A stretch of DNA of 64,000 nucleotides from positions 1-64,000 of the forward strand of contig CAJTZX010000008.1 in the NCBI GenBank assembly GCA_910584345.1, in the 5' to 3' direction. Shown in pieces: positions 25,053 through 32,817 of the stretch (its first letter is position 1; the number at the start of each line of letters is the position of its first letter). The notes under the pieces were generated by a model that saw nothing but the letters and a program-made list of their open reading frames with translations, ran no database searches and had not been told where the DNA came from. Position numbers and translations under genes: made by a program. The DNA comes from an uncultured Eubacterium sp. (GTDB taxonomy: Bacteria; Bacillota; Clostridia; Lachnospirales; Lachnospiraceae).

Positions 25053-25421
25053 ATGTTGTTTTATGGTAGTATCGGAGTATGTATTGCCGCAATTCCACTT
25101 GCATTATTGCTTGTATTGCAATGCAGCAGTAATGTCGGTTTAAAGCAACAGATTTTATATTACAAAGAATGGGAAAAAAAGGGCCTGTATCTGCATGTAT
25201 GGACATTAAACAAAGATATTTCTGCCGAGAATAAAGTCACAAGATCATATCTTGAAAAGAAAAAAATATGGGTTTCAGAGTCAGATAATATGAATATTAT
25301 AACAGATATACATCAGATCATAGGAAAAAGAACAAAGACAGCGTTAAAAAAAGGTACTTTGATGAAATCTGATCTGCTATTTCAAAAGAATAAGCAGAAA
25401 AATACAAAGAAAAAAACGTAA
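25053..25421 (+). CDS. SAF-domain membrane protein (CpaB-like, truncated)
   Basis: 122 aa from ATG 25053. One membrane helix (residues 3-25) is followed by a short outer domain with DISAENKVTRSYLEKKKIWV and GKRTKTALKKGTLMKSDLL, the pattern of SAF domains in CpaB/RcpC and flagellar P-ring proteins. It is much shorter than CpaB (about 250-300 aa). GGAG (25042-25045) suits ATG 25053. A stronger AGGAGG (25015-25020) suits an in-frame ATT at 25029, which would add LKFRRKE, a positive N-terminus before the helix. It lies 116 bp after the TadZ-like gene and presumably belongs to the same unit. Confidence 0.65.
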   Translation: MLFYGSIGVCIAAIPLALLLVLQCSSNVGLKQQILYYKEWEKKGLYLHVWTLNKDISAENKVTRSYLEKKKIWVSESDNMNIITDIHQIIGKRTKTALKKGTLMKSDLLFQKNKQKNTKKKT

Positions 25422-25513
25422 TAGAGGTAAATATATTATTTTTGTGATAATTATTTGATTACAAAAATATCTTTTCTGGAATTATTTATTTTAAAATATC
25501 TGAAAAGGAAAAA

Positions 25514-25542
25514 TTGACACGTACAGTCTTGGAATTTATCTT
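25514..25542 (+). promoter_or_regulatory. Promoter of the 66-aa gene
   Basis: TTGACA (25514-25519), 17 bp, TATCTT (25537-25542), 60 bp before the start. Confidence 0.6.
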
Positions 25543-25602
25543 ATCACAAATTAAGAGTTGTTACATTCTGTATCAATCGTACTTGTCAATTGGGTGGAAA
25601 GG

Positions 25603-25803
25603 ATGAACAAAAAGGAATTATTTATAGAGTTAAAAGGGATACAGGGACGGGGAATTACTATTTTTCTGGAAGGGGAGAAAAGTACGCCGGAGACTGTAAC
25701 AGAGTTACTATGTATACAGGAAGATAGTTCCTATATGAGAGATTATGTTTATGATAAGGGGGTGTTGAAAGAACTTCATTTTGATAAAGTGCAAAACAAA
25801 TAA
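25603..25803 (+). CDS. Small protein of unknown function
   Basis: A 66-aa acidic, soluble protein with no signal sequence or recognised domain. Features are a GIQGRGITIFLEGEKSTP segment and a C-terminal YMRDYVYDKGVLKELHFD. It looks like a compact alpha/beta domain. ATG 25603 directly abuts GGAAAGG, and an in-frame GTG at 25594 is an alternative. It has its own promoter and lies behind the kinase/TadZ/SAF genes. Similar short proteins exist in Lachnospiraceae, from memory, without a function. Confidence 0.6.
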   Translation: MNKKELFIELKGIQGRGITIFLEGEKSTPETVTELLCIQEDSSYMRDYVYDKGVLKELHFDKVQNK

Positions 25804-25839
25804 ATAAGTAAAATTATAATGATATTATAATGTGTTGTA

Positions 25840-25872
25840 TTTTGCCAAGTTAATTTTACATATTGGCAAAAG
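25840..25872. repeat. Inverted repeat (hairpin) downstream of the 66-aa gene
   Basis: ttttgccaa (25840-25848) pairs with ttggcaaaa (25863-25871). No T-run follows. It may be a weak terminator or protein-binding dyad. Confidence 0.45.
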
Positions 25873-25957
25873 TATACCATATGGAAAAGGAAACCTCAAT
25901 GCCTTTTGAATTACACATAATATATATTTATTTTATTTTAGAAAAATAAGAAGAGAT

Positions 25958-26018
25958 CAGGCAGGTTAATACAGTAAAAATATTGTTACGTTACTGTATT
26001 TTGCCTGCCTGTTTGATA
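25958..26018. terminator. Strong hairpin, possible terminator
   Basis: caggcagg...acagta pairs with tactgta...cctgcctg across an A/T-rich loop. Only TTT follows, so termination strength is uncertain. Its 3' flank contains the -35 box of the next promoter. Confidence 0.6.
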
Positions 26019-26025
26019 TTACTTC

Positions 26026-26054
26026 TTTACACCTTATGAGCAATCCGCTATAAT
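26026..26054 (+). promoter_or_regulatory. Promoter of a small leader transcript
   Basis: TTTACA (26026-26031), 17 bp, TATAAT (26049-26054). A 14-codon frame begins 40 bp downstream. Confidence 0.6.
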
Positions 26055-26093
26055 AATTAAAACTGATAAATAAGTGTATAGATCGAAAAGGTG

Positions 26094-26138
26094 ATGAGGA
26101 AAATGGGAGAAGAAATGAGCTTAACACCTTTGGAGTAA
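26094..26138 (+). CDS. Possible 14-codon leader peptide
   Basis: ATG 26094 to TAA 26138 encodes MRKMGEEMSLTPLE, with an AAAAGGTG site directly before it. The flanks aaaggtg (26087-26093) and cacctt(t) (26125-26131) can pair and would mask the ribosome site. The frame sits between two promoters upstream of the GH18 gene. It is short and may be chance. Confidence 0.3.
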   Translation: MRKMGEEMSLTPLE

Positions 26139-26177
26139 ATTTAAGTGAAATTGATTTAATAAAAGAATAGTTGTTTC

Positions 26178-26206
26178 TTGTAAAATGGTTGATAACAAGC
26201 TATAAT
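26178..26206 (+). promoter_or_regulatory. Promoter of the GH18 gene
   Basis: TTGTAA (26178-26183), 17 bp, TATAAT (26201-26206), 51 bp before the start codon. Confidence 0.65.
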
Positions 26207-26257
26207 AAAATAAGGTTATTTTAATTCGGATTAGAAGTATACGCAGGAGGAAAAACG

Positions 26258-27997
26258 ATGAAAAAGAAATTAGTACCGGTGATAGCCGTTTTATTTTTGG
26301 TTTTTATTATACTTGTCGGTATTATTATTGGTAAAAAGATCAAGCAATTTATGCCAAGCAATGAGCAGCAAAATCTGGATACTTATTTTGGAATATCATC
26401 AGAGGATGAGGCTGCTATTGAATTGAATCATGATCTGGTGGAAGAAAAGGCATTAATCAGAGATGGGGCAGTTTATCTCGACTATCAGTATGTACATGAT
26501 TATCTAAACGATCGTTTTTATTGGGATGCGAATGAAAATATTCTTTTATATACGACATCTGCGAATGTTGTAAAAGTATCAGCAGATAGTAAGGAATATT
26601 ATATCGGGCGGAAAAAAGACAGCAAACCTTATAAAATAGTGCTTGTGAATGTTGATAAAACATATATCGCTTTGGATTATGTTGCACAATATACGGATTT
26701 AACTTACGAAAGATTTGAAGAACCAAATCGTATTTTGCTTCAGACGCAATGGGGAACGATAAAAAAGGCAGGGATTAAAAGAAAGACGCAGGTACGTGTA
26801 AAAGCCAGTGTAAAAAGTAATATTTTAAAAGAATTAACGAAAGAAGATATTGTTACGAAGCTGGAAGACGGGGATGAATGGACAAAGGTAACGACAGAAG
26901 ATGGCCTGGTTGGATATGTACAGAGTAAACGGCTTGGTACGGAAACAGAGGAAACAGAGAGTCACGAATTTGAAGAAGATACATTTTTACATCAGGTCAG
27001 AGATTATGCTATTAATATGGCTTGGCATCAGGTGACAGTTCCGGAAGCTAATAATTCAATTGCAAATGTACTCCAAAATACAAAGGGACTTAATGTAATA
27101 TCTCCTACATGGTTTTATTTAAATGATAACGATGGAAATATTGCAAATTTGGCAAGTGCGGATTATGTAAAATATTGTCATACGCAAGGAGTCGAAGTAT
27201 GGGGATTGGTCAGCAATTTGGAAAATAAAGACGTTAGCACAACCGAAGTATTAACACATACTTCCAAACGAGAAAATCTGGAAAATCAAATTATTGCAGC
27301 GGCAATACAATATGGTCTGGATGGAATTAATGTGGATTTTGAAGCATTAGAATCTGCAGTAGGTGAAGGATTTATTCAGTTTATTCGAGAATTGTCATTA
27401 AAATGTGATGGCAACGGAATTGTATTATCGGTAGATAATTATGTGTCATCAGAGTATACAAAGTTTTATGATCGGGAAGAACAGGCAGTTTTTGCAGATT
27501 ATTTGGTTGTAATGGCTTATGATGAACATTATGCAGGATCGGCGGAAAGTGGATCTGTTGCTTCTATTGGATTTGTTACAAAAGGAGCAGACGATATTTT
27601 GGCAGAAGGTGTGCCGGCTGAACAAGTGATTTTAGGTATGCCTTTTTTTACAAGAGTATGGTCTGAAAAACTAAAAGATGGAGACGGAGATGATGTAGAA
27701 TCTGCGTCTGATGATTATATTCCTTATGAATTATCAAGTGAAGCTGTTGGCATGTTGTCTGCACAGCGTCTTATGGAAGTAAATGGTGCAGAAAAAACAT
27801 GGCTGGATCAGATGGGACAGTATTATACAGAATATGTGAATAACGATGTGACATATAAAATATGGTTTGAGGATGTCAAATCTATAGAAGAGAAACTAAA
27901 GGTTATGAAGTCACATGAGTTTGCAGGAGCATCTTTCTGGAAGCTAGGATTAGAAGATCCGGCTGTCTGGAATACAATAATAAAATATATTCATTAA
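26258..27997 (+). CDS. SH3-domain glycosyl hydrolase family 18 protein
   Basis: A 579-aa secreted or membrane-anchored glycoside hydrolase. An N-terminal helix (5-28) anchors it. Residues 45-165 resemble the copper-amine-oxidase-type N domain found in cell-wall enzymes. A bacterial SH3 domain follows (about 168-228: KTQVRVKASVKSNILKEL, GLVGYVQSKRL). The GH18 barrel occupies about 245-579, with the catalytic DxxDxE motif as DGINVDFE. Relatives include YdhD- and SleL-like enzymes that cut peptidoglycan, often in spores, so action on the cell wall or spore cortex is likely. The start is ATG 26258 with AGGAGG upstream. Confidence 0.9.
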   Translation: MKKKLVPVIAVLFLVFIILVGIIIGKKIKQFMPSNEQQNLDTYFGISSEDEAAIELNHDLVEEKALIRDGAVYLDYQYVHDYLNDRFYWDANENILLYTTSANVVKVSADSKEYYIGRKKDSKPYKIVLVNVDKTYIALDYVAQYTDLTYERFEEPNRILLQTQWGTIKKAGIKRKTQVRVKASVKSNILKELTKEDIVTKLEDGDEWTKVTTEDGLVGYVQSKRLGTETEETESHEFEEDTFLHQVRDYAINMAWHQVTVPEANNSIANVLQNTKGLNVISPTWFYLNDNDGNIANLASADYVKYCHTQGVEVWGLVSNLENKDVSTTEVLTHTSKRENLENQIIAAAIQYGLDGINVDFEALESAVGEGFIQFIRELSLKCDGNGIVLSVDNYVSSEYTKFYDREEQAVFADYLVVMAYDEHYAGSAESGSVASIGFVTKGADDILAEGVPAEQVILGMPFFTRVWSEKLKDGDGDDVESASDDYIPYELSSEAVGMLSAQRLMEVNGAEKTWLDQMGQYYTEYVNNDVTYKIWFEDVKSIEEKLKVMKSHEFAGASFWKLGLEDPAVWNTIIKYIH

Positions 27998-28073
27998 GTA
28001 TTTATGAAAGAAATAGGGATGATTCTGATCTTTTGACATATGTATAGTAATAAAAGCTCAGGAGACAGAAAAT

Positions 28074-28760
28074 TTGAAACAAAGATTAGAATTAATAATG
28101 TCAATTGTAATTCTTGTATGTGCCTGTATACTGGCTAAGACAAGTGCGATTTATGTGACGGGACGTCAGGTAGAAAAGCAAAAAGATTGGATCGTAGTAG
28201 ATGCTGGGCATGGAGGGTTTGATTCCGGTAAGATAGGTGTAAATGGAGAGCTTGAAAAAGATATCAATTTACAGGTTGCTCTAAAGCTGAAAAAGACATT
28301 GGAAGATATGGGAATGTCTGTAATCATGACACGTGAAGACGATCAGGGCTTATACGATGAAAATGCCAGTAACAAAAAAGCACAGGATTTACAAAGACGA
28401 TGTGATTTGATTAATCAGGAAAAACCATTAATGACAATTAGCATACATCAAAACAGCTATACAAGCCCGGAAATAAAAGGAGCACAAGTATTTTATTATA
28501 CAACTTCAACTGAAAGCCAAAAGCTTGCTGAGATATTGCAAAAAACGCTGATAGAGCAGGTAGATCCCCAAAATCACAGGGAAGCAAAGGCAAATGACAG
28601 TTATTATCTGTTGAAAAAGACAGATTCAGTCATCGTAATTGTTGAATGTGGCTTTTTAAGCAATCCACAGGAAGCAGAAAAACTATCTGATGAAGAATAT
28701 CAACAGAAAATGGCGGATGCAATTTGTACCGGAATAAACAAATACCTAGGAAGAAACTAA
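28074..28760 (+). CDS. cwlD: N-acetylmuramoyl-L-alanine amidase, CwlD-like
   Basis: A 228-aa zinc amidase of the Amidase_3 family. After an N-terminal membrane helix (8-27) come VVDAGHGGFDSGKIG (first zinc His), GELEKDINLQVALKL (zinc Glu), ISIHQNSY (zinc His) and VIVECGFLSNPQEAEKL (catalytic Glu). The length and N-terminal anchor match CwlD, which makes muramic-delta-lactam in the spore cortex. The start is TTG 28074 with AGGAG nine bases upstream. It lies 76 bp after the GH18 gene, which supports a spore-wall role. Symbol is by similarity. Confidence 0.85.
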   Translation: MKQRLELIMSIVILVCACILAKTSAIYVTGRQVEKQKDWIVVDAGHGGFDSGKIGVNGELEKDINLQVALKLKKTLEDMGMSVIMTREDDQGLYDENASNKKAQDLQRRCDLINQEKPLMTISIHQNSYTSPEIKGAQVFYYTTSTESQKLAEILQKTLIEQVDPQNHREAKANDSYYLLKKTDSVIVIVECGFLSNPQEAEKLSDEEYQQKMADAICTGINKYLGRN

Positions 28761-28785
28761 AATCCAGTTTAAGGATCATAAAATA

Positions 28786-29841
28786 ATGCGGAAAACAGTA
28801 GTGAAAAAGATATCAGAAACCAATATTGACATGGATGTTATCAGACAGGCAGGGCATATTCTGCGAACAGGCGGATTAGTAGCTTTTCCAACGGAAACAG
28901 TATATGGTCTTGGAGCAGATGCTCTGCAGCCAGAAGCATCTAAAAAAATATACGCTGCAAAGGGCAGACCATCGGATAATCCATTAATTGTTCATGTATG
29001 CAGTTTTAAAGATATAAATAAGATAGTTACACAGATACCACATACGGCTAAACTTTTATCAGAAGCATTTTGGCCGGGACCTTTGACAATGATTCTGAAA
29101 AAAAGTGAGAAGCTTCCTTATGAAACTACTGGAGGTATGGATACGGTAGCGATACGAATGCCTTCTAATAAAATTGCTTTGGCATTGATTCAGGAAGGTG
29201 GAGGTTATATAGCTGCGCCAAGTGCGAATACGTCTGGAAAACCCAGTCCAACATTAGCGAAGCATGTTTTTGAAGATCTCAACGGTAAAATACCATTAGT
29301 TTTGGATGGGGGAGCAGTAGGAATTGGCATAGAATCTACGATTGTAGATTTAACAGAAGATATCCCTGTAATATTGCGTCCAGGATATATTTCTTTGAAA
29401 ATGCTTGTACAGGTAATTGGGGATGTACGTATGGACCCTGGTATATTGTCAGATGATGCCGGTACGAAACCAAAAGCACCTGGTATGAAATACAGACATT
29501 ATGCTCCAAAAGCAGAAATGATTATAGTAGAAGGTGAAACAGAAAATGTGATTCAGAAAATAAATAGAATGTCGAAAGACAAATTGAAAGCGGGAAAAAA
29601 AGTTGGAATTATTGGTACAGACGAGACAGTTAACTATTATGAATATGGATTGGTCATCAGTATCGGAGGAAGGCAAGAAGATGAAAAAATTGCTCATAAT
29701 CTTTATAGGATATTGAGAGAATTTGATGAGTCAGATGTTGACATTATTTTTTCAGAAAGTTTTTCAACATTACGGATGGGGCAGGCTATTATGAACCGTT
29801 TATGGAAGGCAGCAGGACATCGGGTCATTTTGGCAGAATAG
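28786..29841 (+). CDS. sua5: Threonylcarbamoyl-AMP synthase (Sua5/YwlC)
   Basis: A 351-aa enzyme making threonylcarbamoyl-AMP for the t6A37 modification of ANN-decoding tRNAs. The YrdC domain (15-205) shows LVAFPTETVYGLGADAL, KGRPSDNPLIVHV, AIRMPSN and APSANTSGKPSPT. The linker has SPGMKYRHYAP-like APGMKYRHYAPKAE. The C-terminal Sua5 domain fills 240-351. Length fits the two-domain Sua5 type. The start is ATG 28786. In Bacillus the ywlC gene is close to ywlE, as here. Confidence 0.95.
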   Translation: MRKTVVKKISETNIDMDVIRQAGHILRTGGLVAFPTETVYGLGADALQPEASKKIYAAKGRPSDNPLIVHVCSFKDINKIVTQIPHTAKLLSEAFWPGPLTMILKKSEKLPYETTGGMDTVAIRMPSNKIALALIQEGGGYIAAPSANTSGKPSPTLAKHVFEDLNGKIPLVLDGGAVGIGIESTIVDLTEDIPVILRPGYISLKMLVQVIGDVRMDPGILSDDAGTKPKAPGMKYRHYAPKAEMIIVEGETENVIQKINRMSKDKLKAGKKVGIIGTDETVNYYEYGLVISIGGRQEDEKIAHNLYRILREFDESDVDIIFSESFSTLRMGQAIMNRLWKAAGHRVILAE

Positions 29842-29854
29842 TTGGGGTGAGTAT

Positions 29855-30313
29855 ATGAATACATGTAAGAAAATTATTTTTGCTGATAGTGCAGGAAACA
29901 GCCGTGCACCAATGGCAGCAGAATTATTGAAAGAATGTACTATAAAACAGTCTATTGATATACAAGCGCGGGGAATTGTTGTCTTATTTCCTGAACCTCT
30001 CAATCAAAAAGCTGAAGCTGTATTAATTAGTAATGGAATTACATTAGAAAATTACATGTCTAGCCAGCTAGAAGAAGAAGATTTTGCACAAGATACACTT
30101 GTGATTGTAATGGGGAAAAGTGACAAACAAAAAATTTTGGACATGTTTGGAAATGCAGTTCCGGAAAATGTACAGGTATTGACAGAATTGGTCGGGGATG
30201 AACTAGAAATTATGGATCCGTATGGAGGTACATTACAGTCATATGGAATCTGTTATGAAACATTAAGTAAATCTATTAAGAAATTAGCGGCCATGTTAAA
30301 TCAGAGTTTATAA
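29855..30313 (+). CDS. LMW protein phosphatase-like (YwlE family), no catalytic Cys
   Basis: A 152-aa protein with the fold signature of low-molecular-weight phosphatases/arginine phosphatases: IIFADSAGNSRAPMAAELL at the N-terminus and MDPYGGTLQSYG near residue 120, where the general-acid Asp lies. In active enzymes the P-loop is C-X5-R. Here the position six before Arg17 is Asp11, not Cys, so the loop reads D-SAGNS-R. The usual thiol mechanism is therefore impossible unless the alignment shifts. It may be a pseudoenzyme that binds phospho-residues. The start is ATG 29855, 13 bp after sua5. Confidence 0.75.
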   Translation: MNTCKKIIFADSAGNSRAPMAAELLKECTIKQSIDIQARGIVVLFPEPLNQKAEAVLISNGITLENYMSSQLEEEDFAQDTLVIVMGKSDKQKILDMFGNAVPENVQVLTELVGDELEIMDPYGGTLQSYGICYETLSKSIKKLAAMLNQSL

Positions 30314-30332
30314 CGGACAGAGAGAATAATAG

Positions 30333-30371
30333 TGGTACATTTTGGGAATAACTCAGGATGTACCATTTTTT
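30333..30371 (+). terminator. Terminator before the atp operon
   Basis: tggtacat / atgtacca stem (30333-30340 with 30357-30364) is followed by seven T residues. Confidence 0.85.
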
Positions 30372-30390
30372 CAGTTTTGTTAAAATATTA

Positions 30391-30419
30391 TGGACAATTT
30401 TGGTATTAGTGCTTATAAT
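30391..30419 (+). promoter_or_regulatory. atp operon promoter
   Basis: TGGACA (30391-30396), 17 bp, TATAAT (30414-30419), directly after the preceding terminator and 45 bp before atpZ. Confidence 0.75.
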
Positions 30420-30464
30420 GTATGTAGTGTTTTTCTGCGCTTTATTCAAGGAAAGAGGAGAGTT

Positions 30465-30701
30465 ATGAAAAATAAACGAAGTGTATTTCAAGCGTTTGCA
30501 ATGATTATGCAATTTAGTTTAAATATGATTGTACCGATTGTGATGTGCACATTGCTTGGTGTCTGGATTGATGAAAAATTTCATATTCCGGTTATTACAG
30601 TTCCTCTATTTTTAATGGGAGCGCTTGCTGGCTTTCGCAATATTTATATAATGGCAAAAAAAATCTATCAGGATGATTCAAAAACTCAAAAGAATAAATG
30701 A
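30465..30701 (+). CDS. atpZ: AtpZ/AtpI family accessory protein
   Basis: A 78-aa protein with two membrane helices (about 13-34 and 40-62). It is of the AtpZ family, which assists F-ATPase assembly or Mg2+/Ca2+ handling. GVWIDEKFHIPVITVP is typical of the family between the helices. ATG 30465 follows GAGGAG. It is the first gene of the ATP synthase operon. A longer in-frame reading starts inside the promoter and is not used. Confidence 0.85.
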   Translation: MKNKRSVFQAFAMIMQFSLNMIVPIVMCTLLGVWIDEKFHIPVITVPLFLMGALAGFRNIYIMAKKIYQDDSKTQKNK

Positions 30702-30754
30702 TGATTATATTTCAAATAATACGAATACATTTTTAAGGAAGGAAATATGCTGAA

Positions 30755-31201
30755 ATGTTTAGACGTTTAAATGAAGCGCTTCCTGAATTGCTGCTGGGGA
30801 TTTTTATTTATGGGATTGTTATCCAGTTGACAGGTATTTGGTTTGTAGAAGATAAGCTTCTTTACAGCAGCGGGCTTTGGATAGGTGTTATTACTGCAAT
30901 GGCAATGGCTTACCATATTGCACTTATCATTGCTGAAAGTGTTGACACTGTGGATCCACAGAAGGCAAAAGTCAGGATTATTACAAAGGGAATTTTGCGT
31001 TATGCAGCAGTTGTAATTGTATTTACAGTTACGATGTATTATGATCTTGGTAATCTGGTCACACTATTTATTGGTGTGATGGGTTTAAAGATATCGGCTT
31101 ATTTACAGCCGGCAATGCACAAGGTGCTTATAAAAGTAACAGGAAAAGGTGGTGGGTCTTCGGACGAAACTAACACAATGGAAAGGGAGGTGAAAATGTG
31201 A
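30755..31201 (+). CDS. atpI: ATP synthase subunit I
   Basis: A 148-aa membrane protein with four hydrophobic segments (about 13-30, 40-58, 78-96, 100-118). It resembles the AtpI/ATP synthase I chain, which helps assemble the c-ring. The operon position between atpZ and atpB supports this. ATG 30755 lies 12 bases after AAGGAAGG. A seven-codon frame from ATG 30747 overlaps this start. The stop overlaps the GTG start of atpB. Confidence 0.82.
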   Translation: MFRRLNEALPELLLGIFIYGIVIQLTGIWFVEDKLLYSSGLWIGVITAMAMAYHIALIIAESVDTVDPQKAKVRIITKGILRYAAVVIVFTVTMYYDLGNLVTLFIGVMGLKISAYLQPAMHKVLIKVTGKGGGSSDETNTMEREVKM

Positions 31202-31932
31202 CAAATGCAATCGTAATGTCATCCAGTGCTGACAATATTGACTTTATGATACATGGGTTATTTTCCTATAACTTGTTTGGTCATGAAGTCTGGATTACTA
31301 CATCTCATGTATGTATTTTAATTGTTTTATTGTTTCTGATTGGATTTGCTCTTATAGCAAATATAAAAATGCGCCATGCAACAGAAATACCGGATACATT
31401 CCAAAATATATTGGAGTTGATTGTAAGTTCGCTGGATGGTGTTGTTGAGGGAACAATGGGAAAGAATGCTCCGAAGTTCGTTAACTATATTAGTACGATC
31501 TTTATCTTCATTCTTATGAGTAATATATCCGGTTTGTTTGGTTTAAGGCCACCAACAGCGGATTATGGTACTACACTTGCTCTGGGTCTGATTACATTTA
31601 CGTTGATACATTTTTGTCAGTTCAAGTATCAAAGTCCAAAGAAAATCTGGACAGACATGTGCTCGCCATTACCACCATGGCTTCCAATCTGGTTCCCAAT
31701 TAACCTTATCAGTGAAATTGCGGTTCCGATTTCCCTGTCTTTGCGTTTGTTTGCAAACGTATTGTCAGGAACAGTCATGATGGCGCTCATTTATGGTTTA
31801 TTATCAAAAGTGGCTATTATTTGGCCGGCAGCGCTTCATGTATACTTTGATTTGTTCTCAGGAGCAATTCAGACGTATGTATTCTGTATGTTGACAATGA
31901 CTTATATTAGTCAGCAGATGGAAACAGACTAA
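31198..31932 (+). CDS. atpB: F-ATPase subunit a
   Basis: A 244-aa membrane subunit forming the ion half-channels. The helix with SLSLRLFANVLSGTVMM holds the essential arginine. NISGLFGLRPPTADYG and the C-terminal helix with QTYVFCMLTMTYIS are typical. GTG 31198 overlaps the atpI stop and has a GGAGGTGA site upstream. Confidence 0.95.
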   Translation: MTNAIVMSSSADNIDFMIHGLFSYNLFGHEVWITTSHVCILIVLLFLIGFALIANIKMRHATEIPDTFQNILELIVSSLDGVVEGTMGKNAPKFVNYISTIFIFILMSNISGLFGLRPPTADYGTTLALGLITFTLIHFCQFKYQSPKKIWTDMCSPLPPWLPIWFPINLISEIAVPISLSLRLFANVLSGTVMMALIYGLLSKVAIIWPAALHVYFDLFSGAIQTYVFCMLTMTYISQQMETD

Positions 31933-31980
31933 TAAGAAGGATCTTATTTTAATGAATGAAAATTTAGGAGGAAAATCATT

Positions 31981-32235
31981 ATGAATATCACAGGACAAGA
32001 TTTAATTTTAGCATGTTCAGCAATTGGTGCAGGTTTAGCAGTTATTGCAGGTATCGGGCCTGGTATTGGCCAGGGTATTGCTGCCGGACATGGTGCAGCA
32101 GCAGTTGGAAGAAATCCTGGTGCAAAATCTGATATTATGTCTACGATGCTATTAGGACAGGCTGTTGCCGAGACAACTGGTTTATATGGTCTGTTAGTAG
32201 CTATGCTCTTGCTTTTCGTACAGCCATTATCATAA
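31981..32235 (+). CDS. atpE: F-ATPase subunit c, Na+-type
   Basis: An 84-aa hairpin of two helices forming the rotor ring. The ion-binding Glu64 lies in the second helix. Residues that bind Na+ in characterised rings are all present: Gln31 (GIGQG), Val62, Glu64, Thr65, Thr66 and Tyr69 (VAETTGLY). These equal Q32/V63/E65/S66/T67/Y70 of Ilyobacter tartaricus, with Thr for Ser66. Coupling to Na+ is therefore predicted. The start is ATG 31981 with AGGAGG upstream. Confidence 0.95.
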   Translation: MNITGQDLILACSAIGAGLAVIAGIGPGIGQGIAAGHGAAAVGRNPGAKSDIMSTMLLGQAVAETTGLYGLLVAMLLLFVQPLS

Positions 32236-32301
32236 AGAAATAAGACGCATCAGCGTCTATGTAATGGAAATAAGACGGAAAGGAGGCTGAACTGAGCGAA
32301 T

Positions 32302-32817
32302 ATGGAAAGATTATTTAATCTTGATTTTCAATTGATTCATGATGCTGTGCTTCTGGCGATTGCAATATTTGTACTGTTTATGGCATTATCTTACCTGTTG
32401 TTAAATCCGGTTAGAAAGATGTTGTATGAAAGACAGAGAAAGATTCAGGGTGATATTGACAGTGCAAAAGGCGATAAAGAAAAAGCGTCTGCGATGAAAG
32501 CAGAATATGAGGAAAAGCTGAAAAATGCAGATAAAGAAGCAGAAGCTATTTTAAGCGAAGCACGTCAAAAAGCATTGAAAAATGAAGCACATATTATCGA
32601 AGAAGCAAAGCAGGAAGCTGCCCGTATCATTCAACGTGCCAACGAAGAAGCAAAACTTGAAAAGAGTCGCGCGATGGATGAGATGAAACAGGAAATGATT
32701 ACAGTTGCATCCATGATGGCTGCAAAGGTTGTGGCAGCGTCTATAGATACAACCGTTCAGAATGGGCTTGTAGAAGAGACATTGAAAGAAATGGGTGATT
32801 CGACATGGCAAAGCTAG
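32302..32817 (+). CDS. atpF: F-ATPase subunit b
   Basis: A 171-aa peripheral stalk subunit: one membrane helix (about 15-35), then a long charged helix (40-160) of coiled-coil type that bridges F0 to F1. The start is ATG 32302; AGGAGG is 15 bases upstream, which is longer than usual. Its end overlaps atpH by 13 bases. Confidence 0.93.
   Translation: MERLFNLDFQLIHDAVLLAIAIFVLFMALSYLLLNPVRKMLYERQRKIQGDIDSAKGDKEKASAMKAEYEEKLKNADKEAEAILSEARQKALKNEAHIIEEAKQEAARIIQRANEEAKLEKSRAMDEMKQEMITVASMMAAKVVAASIDTTVQNGLVEETLKEMGDSTWQS

Noticed and set aside
22955..25803. PASTA-type PrkC kinase locus
   Set aside because: The kinase has no membrane helix or PASTA repeats and no PP2C phosphatase gene is adjacent.
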